A stretch of DNA of 64,000 bases from Acidobacteriota bacterium (GTDB taxonomy: Bacteria > Acidobacteriota > Terriglobia > Terriglobales > Acidobacteriaceae). The stretch covers positions 124,001-188,000 of the forward strand of contig QIBA01000032.1 of NCBI GenBank assembly GCA_003225175.1, read 5' to 3'. A model generated the notes under the pieces. That model did not search any database and had not been told where the DNA came from. It saw only the letters and a list, made by a program, of their open reading frames with translations. The position numbers and the translations under genes are program-made. Below are positions 8,798 to 17,509 of the stretch, piece by piece. The stretch's first letter is position 1, and the number at the start of each line of letters is the position of its first letter.

Positions 8798-10291
8798 ATG
8801 CAATCCTCTCCCGTTCGTACCATCGGGTCTGTGATAACTCTCGCGTTTATTTTTGCGATTTCTGGATGCGGCGTCTCCAAGGCCGCCACTCAAAACCCAG
8901 CATCGGCTCCCCAGAGCGCTACGGCGGCAGTGCCCACCAGTCCTGCACTTCCTCCGAACACAATTTCATATGCCGTGGAGAAGACCGAACCGGTAAGTGC
9001 GATTGCTCATCACTATTTGCCGCAGTCATCGGTCATGCTGGCCAGCGACTTGGAAACGCAGATTCGTAATGTCAATCACCTGCCTGAAAAGCAACTGTAC
9101 GTGAAGAAGGGGCAGACATTATTGATTCCGTGTATCGAGCCCCAGCCCATAGTTGAGCACTCGGTACCGATGGCTAAGGATGAAGAGGTGCGCGCGATTT
9201 ATCTCACGGGCGCGATGGCCGGTAGCGCGAAGGGGATCAAGATCATTCAGCACTGGCATGAGGTGGGCGGAAACTCTGTGGTCTTCGATATCAAAGACAG
9301 CGACGGTTCACTGAGCGTGCCGTTCGAGGATGCGCTGGCCCCGCACAATCATCGGGCGATTCCCAATTTGCCGAAGTTCGTTCGTTATCTCCACTCGATG
9401 AACCTACATGCGATTGCTCGCATTGCGCTTTTCCGCGACGAACACATTGCTCGTGATCATTCGGAACTCGCTGTGCAATCGCGTTCTACAAGGCAGCCAT
9501 GGCGTGAAAACGGGAAGCTAGTGTGGACTGATACTTCCAATCCCCAAGTTCAGGAATACGACATCGCCTTAGCGAAGTGGGTGGCAAAGTCTGGAGCCGA
9601 CGAGATCCAGTTCGACTATGTGCGTTTTCCGGCTGAAGGGAACCAGGCGGACGCGAAGTTCCATTTCCAGACGGCACATCCTGATTGGAAGCGCGCTGAT
9701 GTAATCGCCGACTTCCTTGATCGTGCGTATCAGCAGCTGCATCCTGAAGGCGTCCTGGTCTCGCTCGATGTATTCGGAATTATGGCGTGGCAGCGCAACG
9801 TCGATCTGGCGCATACCGGGCAAGACATTGTGCGTATGGCCAAGTACTGCGATGTCCTCTCGCCGATGATCTATCCTTCGCACTTCTTTGGAATGGACGG
9901 CTACGCTCATCCCGGCGACGAGCCCGAGCACTTCATCGGAACGTCGATGGTCCGATTTGAAACCATCACGGCAGGCAGTGGCGTTGTGATCCGTCCCTGG
10001 CTGCAGGCATTCTCCTGGCGCACGAAGAGCTATTCGCCGCAGTACATTCTGCGTCAAGTAAGCACTGCACGAGATCAAGGCGGCATTGGCTTCCTGTTCT
10101 GGAACGCGCGCAACGACTACTCCAAACCTTATTTAGCGATGCCAACTATGCAGGCGCACGCCGATAAATATTTCGGAAAGCGCCCGCCGCAGATAGCTGT
10201 TACTGCTGCGGTGACGGAGAAGAAACATCCGAAAGCCACGGTGAAGTTGGCGAAGGCGAAACAGGCAGCTACGGTTCCACTAGCGAAATAG
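8798..10291 (+). CDS. Lipoprotein with LysM-like region and DUF4015 glycoside-hydrolase-like domain
   Basis: Predicted lipoprotein: the ATG at 8798 starts a signal ending in FAISGC, a good lipobox, with AGGA about 10 nt upstream. Longer upstream reading frames lack such a signal. Residues 50-120 resemble a LysM-like peptidoglycan-binding segment (VKKGQTLLIPC). The remaining 380 residues match the putative TIM-barrel glycosidase family DUF4015: DIKDSDGSL, ADEIQFDYVRFP and LVSLDVFGIMAW are recognisable strands, with acidic residues in the strand ends. The C-terminus is Lys/Ala-rich. Catalytic activity has not been established for this family to my knowledge. A cell-wall or exopolysaccharide role is inference. 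Confidence 0.75.
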   Translation: MQSSPVRTIGSVITLAFIFAISGCGVSKAATQNPASAPQSATAAVPTSPALPPNTISYAVEKTEPVSAIAHHYLPQSSVMLASDLETQIRNVNHLPEKQLYVKKGQTLLIPCIEPQPIVEHSVPMAKDEEVRAIYLTGAMAGSAKGIKIIQHWHEVGGNSVVFDIKDSDGSLSVPFEDALAPHNHRAIPNLPKFVRYLHSMNLHAIARIALFRDEHIARDHSELAVQSRSTRQPWRENGKLVWTDTSNPQVQEYDIALAKWVAKSGADEIQFDYVRFPAEGNQADAKFHFQTAHPDWKRADVIADFLDRAYQQLHPEGVLVSLDVFGIMAWQRNVDLAHTGQDIVRMAKYCDVLSPMIYPSHFFGMDGYAHPGDEPEHFIGTSMVRFETITAGSGVVIRPWLQAFSWRTKSYSPQYILRQVSTARDQGGIGFLFWNARNDYSKPYLAMPTMQAHADKYFGKRPPQIAVTAAVTEKKHPKATVKLAKAKQAATVPLAK

Positions 10292-10298
10292 TGTAGAA

Positions 10299-12020
10299 CT
10301 AACCCGTTCGGCTTTTGGCGCTTCGGCTGTGAATAGCTCCTGCATCACCGCCGAAGACTTCAGTATCACGGCGCGCATTCTCCATCCGATCAAAATTCAC
10401 GATCGCAACCCACTGCCGGCCACGTCTCTCCTCCCAAGTGATGCGGCCTCCAAGGGTTTCGGCTGCAGCTTGCGGGGAGAGATCTCGGTGAAATCCGAAG
10501 TAGTTGTGGCTGACGCGCTCCCACCAGGGCCACCTGTCGAGCAATGAAGTCTGGGGTGTCTGTTTCGTAGAGAACAAGAGGGCAACGTCGTATTCTCCCG
10601 AGGCCATGCGACCAAGTTGCAGTTGCTCATACGAGAAATCCGCAATGCGAACCACGCTCATCGGTTGCTTTACGTAGCCCAGAAATGGCTTTGTGAGTTC
10701 GTCCGTCGCTGTCCAGGCAGTTAGCACACGAGCGTGGGGGTCGCGTTGTTGCAGTCGGTCTACAGCCTGCTTGTGCAACATCACATAATCCCGATACGAC
10801 AGGTTGTCTTCGGGAGCGCTATAGCCAAATGGATTCGCGAAGAGGGATAGCACGAATCCTGCGAGAATCAGGCCTACGACGGCGGTCCACTCTGCAAGGC
10901 GTCGGCGCACAGTTGAAATGCCGATCAGGATCACTAGCGGGTAGACCGGAAGTAGATAGCGCGCGAGCGCTGCTCCTCCAACCAACGAGAACAGAAGTGC
11001 ATTCGCTACGAGAATCGCGGCAATACGGTATTGAACTTGCAGCGCGATGCGGGGATGCTCACTGCCATCGCGCTCTTTAAGCGCTGGATAACGCATAGCC
11101 CACAGCGTAGCCAGCGTAAGCAGCCACAAGTTCATGTAGCCAAGCATTTGCCATGAACGGAGGCCAATCGACAGGATGACCCGCAAAGGTGCGAGAGTTC
11201 CTGCAACGTTGTAAGCATAGAATTCCGGATTCCCGAAAAAGAACCCAGTACGTAGCCGGTGGTAAAGGTACCAAATCCCAAGAGGTATCACGCTCGAGAG
11301 CAGCAGCGCTGAGCGCACAACAATCTGCACCGAACCTGCGGGCTTGCATCGCAGTTTGGCCATTAGGTCATAAATCGCGAGAGAAATCGGAATGATGACG
11401 GATGTCTCTTTTGAGAGTGCGCTCACCCAGAAGAAGGCTGCTGCCAGCCATGCATCGCGTTGCCGGTGCGGTGCTTCGGGCGTCATCTCCTGTCTCGTAG
11501 CAAAAGTCGGTGGTGCGCCAAGGGAGCTGCGAAAGTAAAAGTAAAGTCCCCATAAAGAGAATGCTGCAGCCGGCAAATCGGCGTGCGCCAGCGAGGTCTG
11601 CGCAAACCAGACGGGATAAAGCGCGGTGCAAATAGTCACTGCTATCGCAATCTGCGTATTAGCCAACATTTGCGAGAGTTTGAAAATGACGACTAGCGCA
11701 AAAGCAGCCACCAGAAGCATCGCCGTCCGCGTTACGGCGGGCTTGAACGCCGAGAGCCTCCACCAAAAGGCTAAATAAATCTGCGGAAGCGGAGGGTGCG
11801 CGTTACTGGGGACAGAGCTCGGAATCAAAGACCCGCGCGTGAAGAAATCGTACGCGGCGGGAATGTAATAGCCGGCCTCATCCCAAAAGTAAGGAAGGCG
11901 GAGCAATGGCGAATGCAGAAGGAAAATCGTCGTAAAGATTAGTGCGAAAATGTGAACGCCACGAATTCCAAGAAAATTTAAAGACGTGATTGCATTCTCT
12001 CTGGCGGGCCTCAAGCGCAT
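10299..12020 (-). CDS. Membrane glycosyltransferase, GT39/ArnT-like (PMT_2 family)
   Basis: Integral membrane protein of 573 residues with about ten or more hydrophobic segments. It has the layout of lipid-linked-sugar transferases such as ArnT and protein O-mannosyltransferases. The first extracytoplasmic loop carries YFWDEAGYY, the acidic motif expected of the catalytic base. Basic loops such as RRRLAEW mark cytoplasmic faces. The last 130 residues are soluble. ATG at 12020 has AGGA 5 nt upstream. Donor and acceptor cannot be read from the sequence. Convergent with the lipoprotein gene, 7 nt apart. Confidence 0.78.
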   Translation of the reverse strand: MRLRPARENAITSLNFLGIRGVHIFALIFTTIFLLHSPLLRLPYFWDEAGYYIPAAYDFFTRGSLIPSSVPSNAHPPLPQIYLAFWWRLSAFKPAVTRTAMLLVAAFALVVIFKLSQMLANTQIAIAVTICTALYPVWFAQTSLAHADLPAAAFSLWGLYFYFRSSLGAPPTFATRQEMTPEAPHRQRDAWLAAAFFWVSALSKETSVIIPISLAIYDLMAKLRCKPAGSVQIVVRSALLLSSVIPLGIWYLYHRLRTGFFFGNPEFYAYNVAGTLAPLRVILSIGLRSWQMLGYMNLWLLTLATLWAMRYPALKERDGSEHPRIALQVQYRIAAILVANALLFSLVGGAALARYLLPVYPLVILIGISTVRRRLAEWTAVVGLILAGFVLSLFANPFGYSAPEDNLSYRDYVMLHKQAVDRLQQRDPHARVLTAWTATDELTKPFLGYVKQPMSVVRIADFSYEQLQLGRMASGEYDVALLFSTKQTPQTSLLDRWPWWERVSHNYFGFHRDLSPQAAAETLGGRITWEERRGRQWVAIVNFDRMENARRDTEVFGGDAGAIHSRSAKSRTG

Positions 12021-12062
12021 GTTGTCCTGAGCGATTTTGTCACTGAGAAGCTTGGGACAAGA

Positions 12063-12362
12063 TCAGTTCACCGGTCCCTGCTGTGCAAACTGTGGATCGA
12101 GCTTGATCTCGCCGAACGCGCTTTCGTATTGCGAGACATTCTGCTGAAGAATCATCAGCAGCGCTTTGGCTTGCTGCGGGCTCAAATAGATTCCCTGGAA
12201 ATTGGCCACCTCGACCTCAGTGGGTGTTTGGGCGCGGAGTGTACCAAAGGCCAGAAAGAAGTCCCATACGCTTACGCGTACCTGCACGCTGTTGGAGTAG
12301 CTCTCGCGGTAATCGTTTGTGGAAGTGAGTTTTACGCTGGGCGGTTGCGGCGGCACGGGCAT
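12063..12362 (-). CDS. DUF3467 family protein
   Basis: Small soluble protein of 99 residues that matches DUF3467. The pattern is typical: an N-terminal Y-x-N-S-V-Q-V segment, a central FLAFG, and ISP-like LSPQQAKALLMILQQNV near the end. GAGG lies 5 nt before the ATG. Family members are widespread but have no assigned function. It lies 42 nt upstream of the GT39-like gene on the same strand and 34 nt after the PhyH-like gene, so the three may be cotranscribed. Confidence 0.72.
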   Translation of the reverse strand: MPVPPQPPSVKLTSTNDYRESYSNSVQVRVSVWDFFLAFGTLRAQTPTEVEVANFQGIYLSPQQAKALLMILQQNVSQYESAFGEIKLDPQFAQQGPVN

Positions 12363-12396
12363 GAGTCCTCGGCGATGAAGTAATCGCTAGGATACT

Positions 12397-13197
12397 TCAT
12401 GCCGAGTAAACGCGGTGACGCCATTCAAGTCCATGCGGCAGATCATCCGCAGCGTAGTCGAGATGAATCACTCTGCGGTGCGTAGGATTAAGCGCTGACG
12501 ATGAGCCGTGTACAACGAAAGGCTTCATCATCAGCGCCCCCCCAACTGGAACACGACACTCGACCGGAGTCTCCGACTCAATGATCTGGTCGATTTGCGA
12601 CTGGGTTAGCCGCCCATTTTTATGACTACCGCGGAAGATGCGCAGTGGACCGTTGTCGCTGCGCGAATCATCCAGATGAAGACGGACAGAAACGATGCGC
12701 TTCAGGATTTCAGTCGGTGGTTGAACACACTGGATTTGATCCTTTACCCTCCAATTGCAGAAGCCAGGCGCATCCTTTCTGAACTGCACTTCAATAGTCA
12801 CGTCCTGATGAAAGCATAATTTCCAATTAGCATTCGAGGGTTTATCAAAGAAGATTCCTCGCACAGCGAAACAATCGTTACCCAAAACGGACTGCGCCAG
12901 TCCTTTCACCGATTCTGAGCAGGCCAGTTCGCGAATCATCTGCAGATCGAGCAGATTGCGAATGCCATGGGCATCCTTGGGGAAAACGTTTCGCAGCTCT
13001 TGAATGCGTTCCTGATCGAGAACTCCGTTTACTAAGCAGATGCCGACGTCAGTCATGCTCTTGCGCACTGATTCAGGATCGAAGAAGTAAGCCACGCGGA
13101 GGTCCTGTAAAAGGCCAGAATCGATGTGGCCATACGCCGATGGGTTGCATGCGGCGATCCAACTTCCCTCGTGATGTAGACCAATTGCGCTATACAT
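12397..13197 (-). CDS. Phytanoyl-CoA dioxygenase (PhyH) family protein
   Basis: Fe(II)/2-oxoglutarate-dependent dioxygenase of the PhyH family. The metal-binding facial triad appears as HQD (LCFHQDVTIEV) and a later His in KPFVVHGSSSALN. The Arg that binds 2-oxoglutarate is probably in NPTHRRVIHLDY. The ATG at 13197 is preferred because GGAG sits about 9 nt upstream; a TTG at 13224 is a possible earlier start. The substrate is unknown: PhyH relatives hydroxylate lipids, ectoine, mitomycin precursors and others. Nothing in the neighbourhood points to a pathway. Confidence 0.8.
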   Translation of the reverse strand: MYSAIGLHHEGSWIAACNPSAYGHIDSGLLQDLRVAYFFDPESVRKSMTDVGICLVNGVLDQERIQELRNVFPKDAHGIRNLLDLQMIRELACSESVKGLAQSVLGNDCFAVRGIFFDKPSNANWKLCFHQDVTIEVQFRKDAPGFCNWRVKDQIQCVQPPTEILKRIVSVRLHLDDSRSDNGPLRIFRGSHKNGRLTQSQIDQIIESETPVECRVPVGGALMMKPFVVHGSSSALNPTHRRVIHLDYAADDLPHGLEWRHRVYSA

Positions 13198-13278
13198 TTG
13201 ATCCACTCCAGCCAATGCACTCAACCTGCTGGTTCGGCCGATCTAGCCTTGGCCGCTGCAGGTCCGTAACATACTTCC

Positions 13279-13491
13279 TCACCCAAGCAGCGCGCTGATT
13301 CGCCGCAAAGCCTGCCACGCGAACTGCGCGCGATCGGAGGCTTCATTCGACGAAACCTGATCTCCGTCATCTTCTTCCTTCAGGCCGAAAAACTCGCGCT
13401 CCTGAGGGGTCATGCTCCGACCCATCGCTTCTCTGAATCTGACTTCAAAGTCCGGGGTATTCCAGGGCTTGGGGTTTCCTTTGGGGGGCAT
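13279..13491 (-). CDS. Small hypothetical protein, acidic C-terminal half
   Basis: Short soluble protein of about 70 residues that I do not recognise. It begins MPPKGNPKPWNTPDFEVRFR and contains SMTPQEREFFGLKEEDDGDQ, a pattern of a Pro-rich start followed by a charged helix. ATG at 13491 has GGAG 6 nt before it; ATGs at 13497 and 13509 are alternatives giving 2 or 6 extra residues. It precedes the PhyH-like gene on the same strand by about 80 nt. The good ribosome site and protein-like composition support a real gene. Confidence 0.5.
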   Translation of the reverse strand: MPPKGNPKPWNTPDFEVRFREAMGRSMTPQEREFFGLKEEDDGDQVSSNEASDRAQFAWQALRRISALLG

Positions 13492-13652
13492 AACCATCTC
13501 CGTGTTCATGCCTTGGCTTTTGCAACCCGAATGCCAGCGTCCTAAAATCGGGATGTCTACCTAGTTGTAGATGTAAGCCACTGATTCTTAAGGACATCGA
13601 TGCACTCGCCCGTTTTGCACAGGGGCGAATCGTTATGTCTTCGATTGGGTCT

Positions 13653-13692
13653 GCTAACCGGACGGTTAGCAGCGGCTCACCGTCCGGTTAGC
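13653..13692. promoter_or_regulatory. Strong 14-bp hairpin upstream of the sigma-54 activator gene
   Basis: GCTAACCGGACGGT (13653-13666) and ACCGTCCGGTTAGC (13679-13692) are perfect inverted copies around a 12-nt loop. The left arm overlaps a second nested palindrome, GCTAACCG-GA-CGGTTAGC (13653-13670). The structure ends 57 nt before the GTG start at 13750 and has no T-run after it. It could be an operator for a dimeric regulator or a leader RNA structure with two alternative folds. Confidence 0.5.
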
Positions 13693-13749
13693 GCAGAGAT
13701 GGATTGCAGGATGGGAACTGTGCTACACACATCCAAGGCCTAAAAGTCT

Positions 13750-15690
13750 GTGGACAGTCGCTCAGCCCCCAAACTAGTTGCTATTGCCGGAGAAATGGCC
13801 GAGTCCGAAATCCCGTTGCGGGATGTGGAGCTCACTATCGGCCGTGGGTTATCGAATCACGTCTGCATTTCGGATCCGATCCTATCCCGGCAACACTGCG
13901 TGATTACAAGCGAGAACGGCCAGTTTGTAATTCGCGATTTGGGAAGCCGTCATGGAACGCTTGTGAATGGTGTCCCCATTAGCCAGCAAGTACTGCACCA
14001 CGACGATAAGATTTCTCTGGGCAGTTCAGTCTTTGCGTTCATGTTGCGCGAGGATGAGGAGGTGGCTCAACCGCAATCGAGCCACGCGGAGTTGGAAGAT
14101 ACCTCCGAAGTGGCAGGCGCGCAGACTATGCTTCGGCAGGAGGATGCGCTGTATCTCCAGCCAGAAACGATTACGAGAGATTTCGTTCAAGGCGGACGCA
14201 TCGCGCGCGACCTGAACACTCTGCTGGTCATCGCGAAAAATATCAGCAAGCTTCGTGATCGCGAATCGCTGGCCTGGCAACTTCTCGGGATGATCTTCGA
14301 CGTGGTTCCTGCCGATCGCGGCGCTATTCTCGGTTTCGGCGATGATCCCGGTCAGATCGCCTGGTCGGTAGGATGGGACCGACGGCGGGGACCAGGATTT
14401 CCTGTCAAGGTTAGTCGCACGATCGTATCCAAGGTAGTCCGCGAACGTAGTGGGCTGATGATCAGTGAAGTTCCAGAAAATGCCGAACTGCGCAAGAGTT
14501 CCAGTTTTACCGATCTTCCCATGCACGCTCTCATGTGCGTGCCTCTTACCTTGGCGGGCAAGGTTGGAGCGGTGATCTATCTGGACACTCAGGATGCCAG
14601 AGTCAGCTTCGACGAGAACCATTTGCAAATCCTGGCCGCCATCGCAAGCCTTACGGGGCTGGCACTTGAAAACATCAACTACGTGGAGAACCTGAAGCTC
14701 GAAAATCGTGAGCTGCGCAGCCAGATTGCCGTTGAGCACAATATGGTCGGAAGCAGTTTGAGTATTCAGGAAGTCTTCGAATTCATCCGGCGCGTGGCTC
14801 CCACTGATTCGACTGTCCTTATCGAGGGCGAGAGTGGTACCGGCAAAGAGTTGGTTGCCCACGCCTTGCATACGAACAGTACACGCGCGAGCGGGGCCTT
14901 TGTCGCCATCAACTGCGCCGCCATCGCTGAAACTTTGCTCGAAAGCGAATTGTTCGGATATGAGAAAGGCGCGTTCACAGGAGCAACCGCTCAGAAAAAG
15001 GGAAAGATCGAAATTGCCAATGGAGGAACGCTATTTCTGGATGAGGTCGGCGAGCTTGCCGTGTCGTTGCAAGCCAAGCTGCTGCGGGTTCTTCAGCAGC
15101 GTGAGTTCGAACGCGTAGGCGGAACGCGTCCTATGAAGATTGATTTGAGGCTAATTGCTGCTACGAATCAGGACCTTGAGGAATGCGTGAAGTCAGGGAA
15201 GTTTCGCAAAGATCTCTTTTACCGGCTCAACGTCGTATCCATCGAGGTTCCACCCTTGCGAGAGCGACGCGAAGATATCGCTGATCTCGCAGAATATTTC
15301 ATTTCCAAGGCAGCGAAGAAATGTAATGTGCGGTCGAAGGGACTGAGCGAGGGCGCAAGGCTTTGTCTCAGTGCGTACGACTGGCCGGGAAATGTTCGCG
15401 AACTTGAAAACGCCATTGAACGCGCCTTGGTCCTTGGTTCTGCCGACGCGATTCTGGCGGAGGATCTTCCGGAAGCAATCGCGGAAGCCGCAACTCCTGC
15501 CGGAGTCCCGGCTACAAAGTACGCGGGCGCGATGAAGGATACAAAGAGGCAAGTGATCTTGCAGGCCCTCCAAGATGCCAACGGAAGTTACATCGAAGCA
15601 GCCAAAGCACTGGGACTACATCCCAACTCGCTCCTGCGGCTGATCCGTCGTCTGGATCTGAAGCTGGAGGCGAAAAAGATGATGGGCTAA
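13750..15690 (+). CDS. Sigma-54-dependent activator: FHA - GAF - AAA+ - Fis-type HTH
   Basis: Bacterial enhancer-binding protein that activates sigma-54 RNA polymerase. An N-terminal FHA domain (residues 1-100; [19 protein letters not shown]) would bind phosphothreonine. A GAF domain (about 150-320) follows. The AAA+ domain has Walker A GESGTGKE, the GAFTGA loop that contacts sigma-54, and Walker [10 protein letters not shown]. The C-terminus (about 600-646) is a Fis-type helix-turn-helix ([18 protein letters not shown]). The input is FHA plus GAF instead of a receiver, so it probably reads a Ser/Thr kinase signal. Start GTG at 13750 with AAGG about 10 nt upstream. No kinase gene is nearby. 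Confidence 0.92.
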   Translation: MDSRSAPKLVAIAGEMAESEIPLRDVELTIGRGLSNHVCISDPILSRQHCVITSENGQFVIRDLGSRHGTLVNGVPISQQVLHHDDKISLGSSVFAFMLREDEEVAQPQSSHAELEDTSEVAGAQTMLRQEDALYLQPETITRDFVQGGRIARDLNTLLVIAKNISKLRDRESLAWQLLGMIFDVVPADRGAILGFGDDPGQIAWSVGWDRRRGPGFPVKVSRTIVSKVVRERSGLMISEVPENAELRKSSSFTDLPMHALMCVPLTLAGKVGAVIYLDTQDARVSFDENHLQILAAIASLTGLALENINYVENLKLENRELRSQIAVEHNMVGSSLSIQEVFEFIRRVAPTDSTVLIEGESGTGKELVAHALHTNSTRASGAFVAINCAAIAETLLESELFGYEKGAFTGATAQKKGKIEIANGGTLFLDEVGELAVSLQAKLLRVLQQREFERVGGTRPMKIDLRLIAATNQDLEECVKSGKFRKDLFYRLNVVSIEVPPLRERREDIADLAEYFISKAAKKCNVRSKGLSEGARLCLSAYDWPGNVRELENAIERALVLGSADAILAEDLPEAIAEAATPAGVPATKYAGAMKDTKRQVILQALQDANGSYIEAAKALGLHPNSLLRLIRRLDLKLEAKKMMG

Positions 15691-15852
15691 AGCGGCTTTC
15701 GCCATGCGGCTCTCAGCATTCGGCCAATCCGCATTCGGTCTTAATCAGTCCAACCCCTGAGACATGGCAACGATCACACGCAAAAAAATGAAGAATTGAT
15801 CTTGCAGAGCGTAGAATCACAATCAAGCTGGAGCGCTGATTGCTACTGCTTT

Positions 15853-15937
15853 TGGTGCGAAAGGAGGGACTCGAACCCTCACGGTTTTACCCGCCAGATC
15901 CTAAGTCTGGTGCGTCTGCCAATTCCGCCACTTTCGC
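15853..15937 (-). tRNA. tRNA-Leu (anticodon UAG)
   Basis: An 85-nt gene folding as a class II tRNA. The acceptor stem is GCGAAAG / CTTTCGC with discriminator A and an encoded CCA. The anticodon stem is CCAGA / TCTGG around loop CTTAGGA, giving anticodon UAG (CUN codons). A long variable arm (CGGGTAAAACCGT) and T stem GAGGG / CCCTC with TTCGAGT complete the cloverleaf. Confidence 0.95.
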
Positions 15938-16046
15938 ATTGGTGACTTCTATAACCTTAGCTTAGTTCTGGGGCTTCTGCCACTACTTGCGCCCCTCAGG
16001 AGCTGACGGGTGGGTCTAGACCAAAAGTCGATCCGTGAAAGCTGAT

Positions 16047-16466
16047 TTACGCGGCGCTCAAGGTCTTCTGAGCCTGCGTCGCGGAGCCGGCACTACCATT
16101 CGAAGTAGTGCCAACCCGGTTCATTAGTTCCTCCCAAGTTGAAACGACATATTCACGACCGGGAAGATTTTGGTTCTCGCTGGCCACCATCAAAATCTGC
16201 TGCTGCGGATTATTCCGCCGGATTCCATCGCAAAACTCCATCGCGAGCTCGCCGTTTTCGCCTGCGATGACAGCTATTAGATCGAATGCGCCTGGCTTGC
16301 AGCGAGCGCGGGCATGCTCGATCTTCAGGACTGGAAATACCCTGAATCCCTCTTTTTGCAGAAGGCCTGTCCTCTCCTTGCGGCGGTATCGGTCGTTATC
16401 TCCGTCCAGAAGCAGCGCTTTGCGCGTTTTCTCAGTCGCCGGTCTTTGATTCGTTTCAATTGGCAT
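16047..16466 (-). CDS. Receiver-like protein lacking the phosphoacceptor Asp
   Basis: Cytoplasmic protein of 139 residues shaped like a response-regulator receiver. An acidic pocket (ALLLDGDNDRYRRKERTGLL) opens it, and the strand that should carry the phosphorylated Asp reads FDLIAVIAG with no Asp at its end. No output domain follows: after residue 120 the chain is low-complexity Ser/Gly/Ala. GAGGATGATCC precedes the ATG. It is probably a non-phosphorylated pseudo-receiver. The receiver fold is inferred from pattern, not from high identity. Confidence 0.6.
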   Translation of the reverse strand: MPIETNQRPATEKTRKALLLDGDNDRYRRKERTGLLQKEGFRVFPVLKIEHARARCKPGAFDLIAVIAGENGELAMEFCDGIRRNNPQQQILMVASENQNLPGREYVVSTWEELMNRVGTTSNGSAGSATQAQKTLSAA

Positions 16467-16632
16467 GGATCATCCTCAGGCTGTTCCAGGGGAATAACTA
16501 CTTCATTAACAGAGAAGCTGATACGGCAGAGTAGGTTGCCGCGCGAAACTACAAAATACGGCCTCAGGCTCGCCGAAAGTGACCTGGAAGGGAGGTCGAT
16601 GCGAGGAAGTCAGGCAAAATCGTGGGCGGTTT

Positions 16633-16911
16633 CTAGAAATTCTTGTACATGTCGTAGGCTCCGAGGCCAGCCATTACGACAAGGAGCAAGACTGACAGTG
16701 CCCCGCAGGCTCGAACAAAGGGCTGAAGCTTGCTCATTTTCTTCTGGAGCTCCGCCTGCTCTTGAGCCATCGCGCTCTCGCCCTCGCTGAGAAAGAGCTG
16801 ATCGTCTTCGTGCATGCTCAGGGTACTGCGATAAATGAGAAGAACTACTAGAACCAGCGTGATCGCGCCCCACAGGATGAGCAACATGATTATCGGCGAC
16901 ATTCCAGACAT
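16633..16911 (-). CDS. Small membrane protein with two transmembrane segments
   Basis: Short protein of about 92 residues. Segment one (IIMLLILWGAITLVLVVLLI) and segment two (ALSVLLLVVMAGLGAYDMY) flank a charged middle of about 40 residues with a likely short coiled coil (EQAELQKKMSK). ATG at 16911 is preferred to GTG at 16917 since GAGG lies 5 nt before the ATG. Family not recognised. The promoter would lie in the GC-rich 16918-17100 stretch. Confidence 0.65.
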   Translation of the reverse strand: MSGMSPIIMLLILWGAITLVLVVLLIYRSTLSMHEDDQLFLSEGESAMAQEQAELQKKMSKLQPFVRACGALSVLLLVVMAGLGAYDMYKNF

Positions 16912-16917
16912 ATCCAC

Positions 16918-17509
16918 CTCGATGGGTCTCTAATCTGGTCCCTCGAACTCGTTGTCCGGAGGCGACGCGGGTCCGAAGGGGCCGCTATCCGTGGGCCTCA
17001 TGGCCCATATTTGCGGGCATTATAGTCCTGTTTTGGCGATGTGGGACGATCGGCCTTAGAACTTATTTTCCAGGCAGCTCTGGACATCAGACGAGACGCA
17101 ACATATGACGAGTCACACAAGCGTTCGCCCTGCTAGTCCGAGCCCGTGCGTGACAGAGGAGATTTCGCAACTCGCCTGAGGCTTTGCCCTGACAAGAATG
17201 TGGATGTGAGCCGAACGCAGATGCAGCTTGAAATTGAGCTGTAGACGTACGAGCGCGTCTTTCTCACAGGTCCTAACGTACGCGTGGAAAAAACGACCGC
17301 AGGCAGCGCACACCTGACATCTCCACAGCGTTTCGGCGGTCAGCTGTAGACGCGGTACTCTGGGCTTTGTCAGCACTGCTGAGTCCGTCAACCATGAAGG
17401 TTTGCAGAAAGCTGGGAAATATAGAGAGTCTTAAACTTCCTGCTGGAAATACCGAATGCTATGCAGCTATGCTGCTGTATTTCAATGACTTAAATCGGAG
17501 CTGAACTGA
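16918..17509. other. 592-bp stretch with no firm gene
   Basis: Contains the short hairpin GGGCC-TCAT-GGCCC at about 16995-17010 and a weak minus-strand reading frame, listed separately. The part just before 17510 is AT-richer and probably holds the promoter of the prolyl oligopeptidase gene. Nothing else is recognised. Confidence 0.4.
17113..17391 (-). CDS. Doubtful small protein with a zinc-finger-like Cys/His pattern
   Basis: Reading frame of 92 residues with a TTG start and no good ribosome site. It contains CQVCAACGRFF and, about 20 residues later, LHLRSAHIH, which together resemble the Cys and His ligands of a C2H2-type finger with an oversized loop. The overall composition is borderline. 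It may be a real small DNA-binding or metal-binding protein or a chance frame. Confidence 0.25.
   Translation of the reverse strand: MTDSAVLTKPRVPRLQLTAETLWRCQVCAACGRFFHAYVRTCEKDALVRLQLNFKLHLRSAHIHILVRAKPQASCEISSVTHGLGLAGRTLV

Noticed and set aside
8461-9069. 202-residue plus frame overlapping the lipoprotein gene start
   Set aside because: A different frame with no motif, overlapping two well-supported genes.
14026-14871. 281-residue minus frame opposite the sigma-54 activator
   Set aside because: Antisense to a clear FHA-GAF-AAA gene; no motif.
17113-17391. Zinc-finger-like Cys/His frame as a firm regulator gene
   Set aside because: Kept only as a low-confidence feature; spacing between Cys and His pairs is larger than normal for C2H2 and there is no clear start signal.
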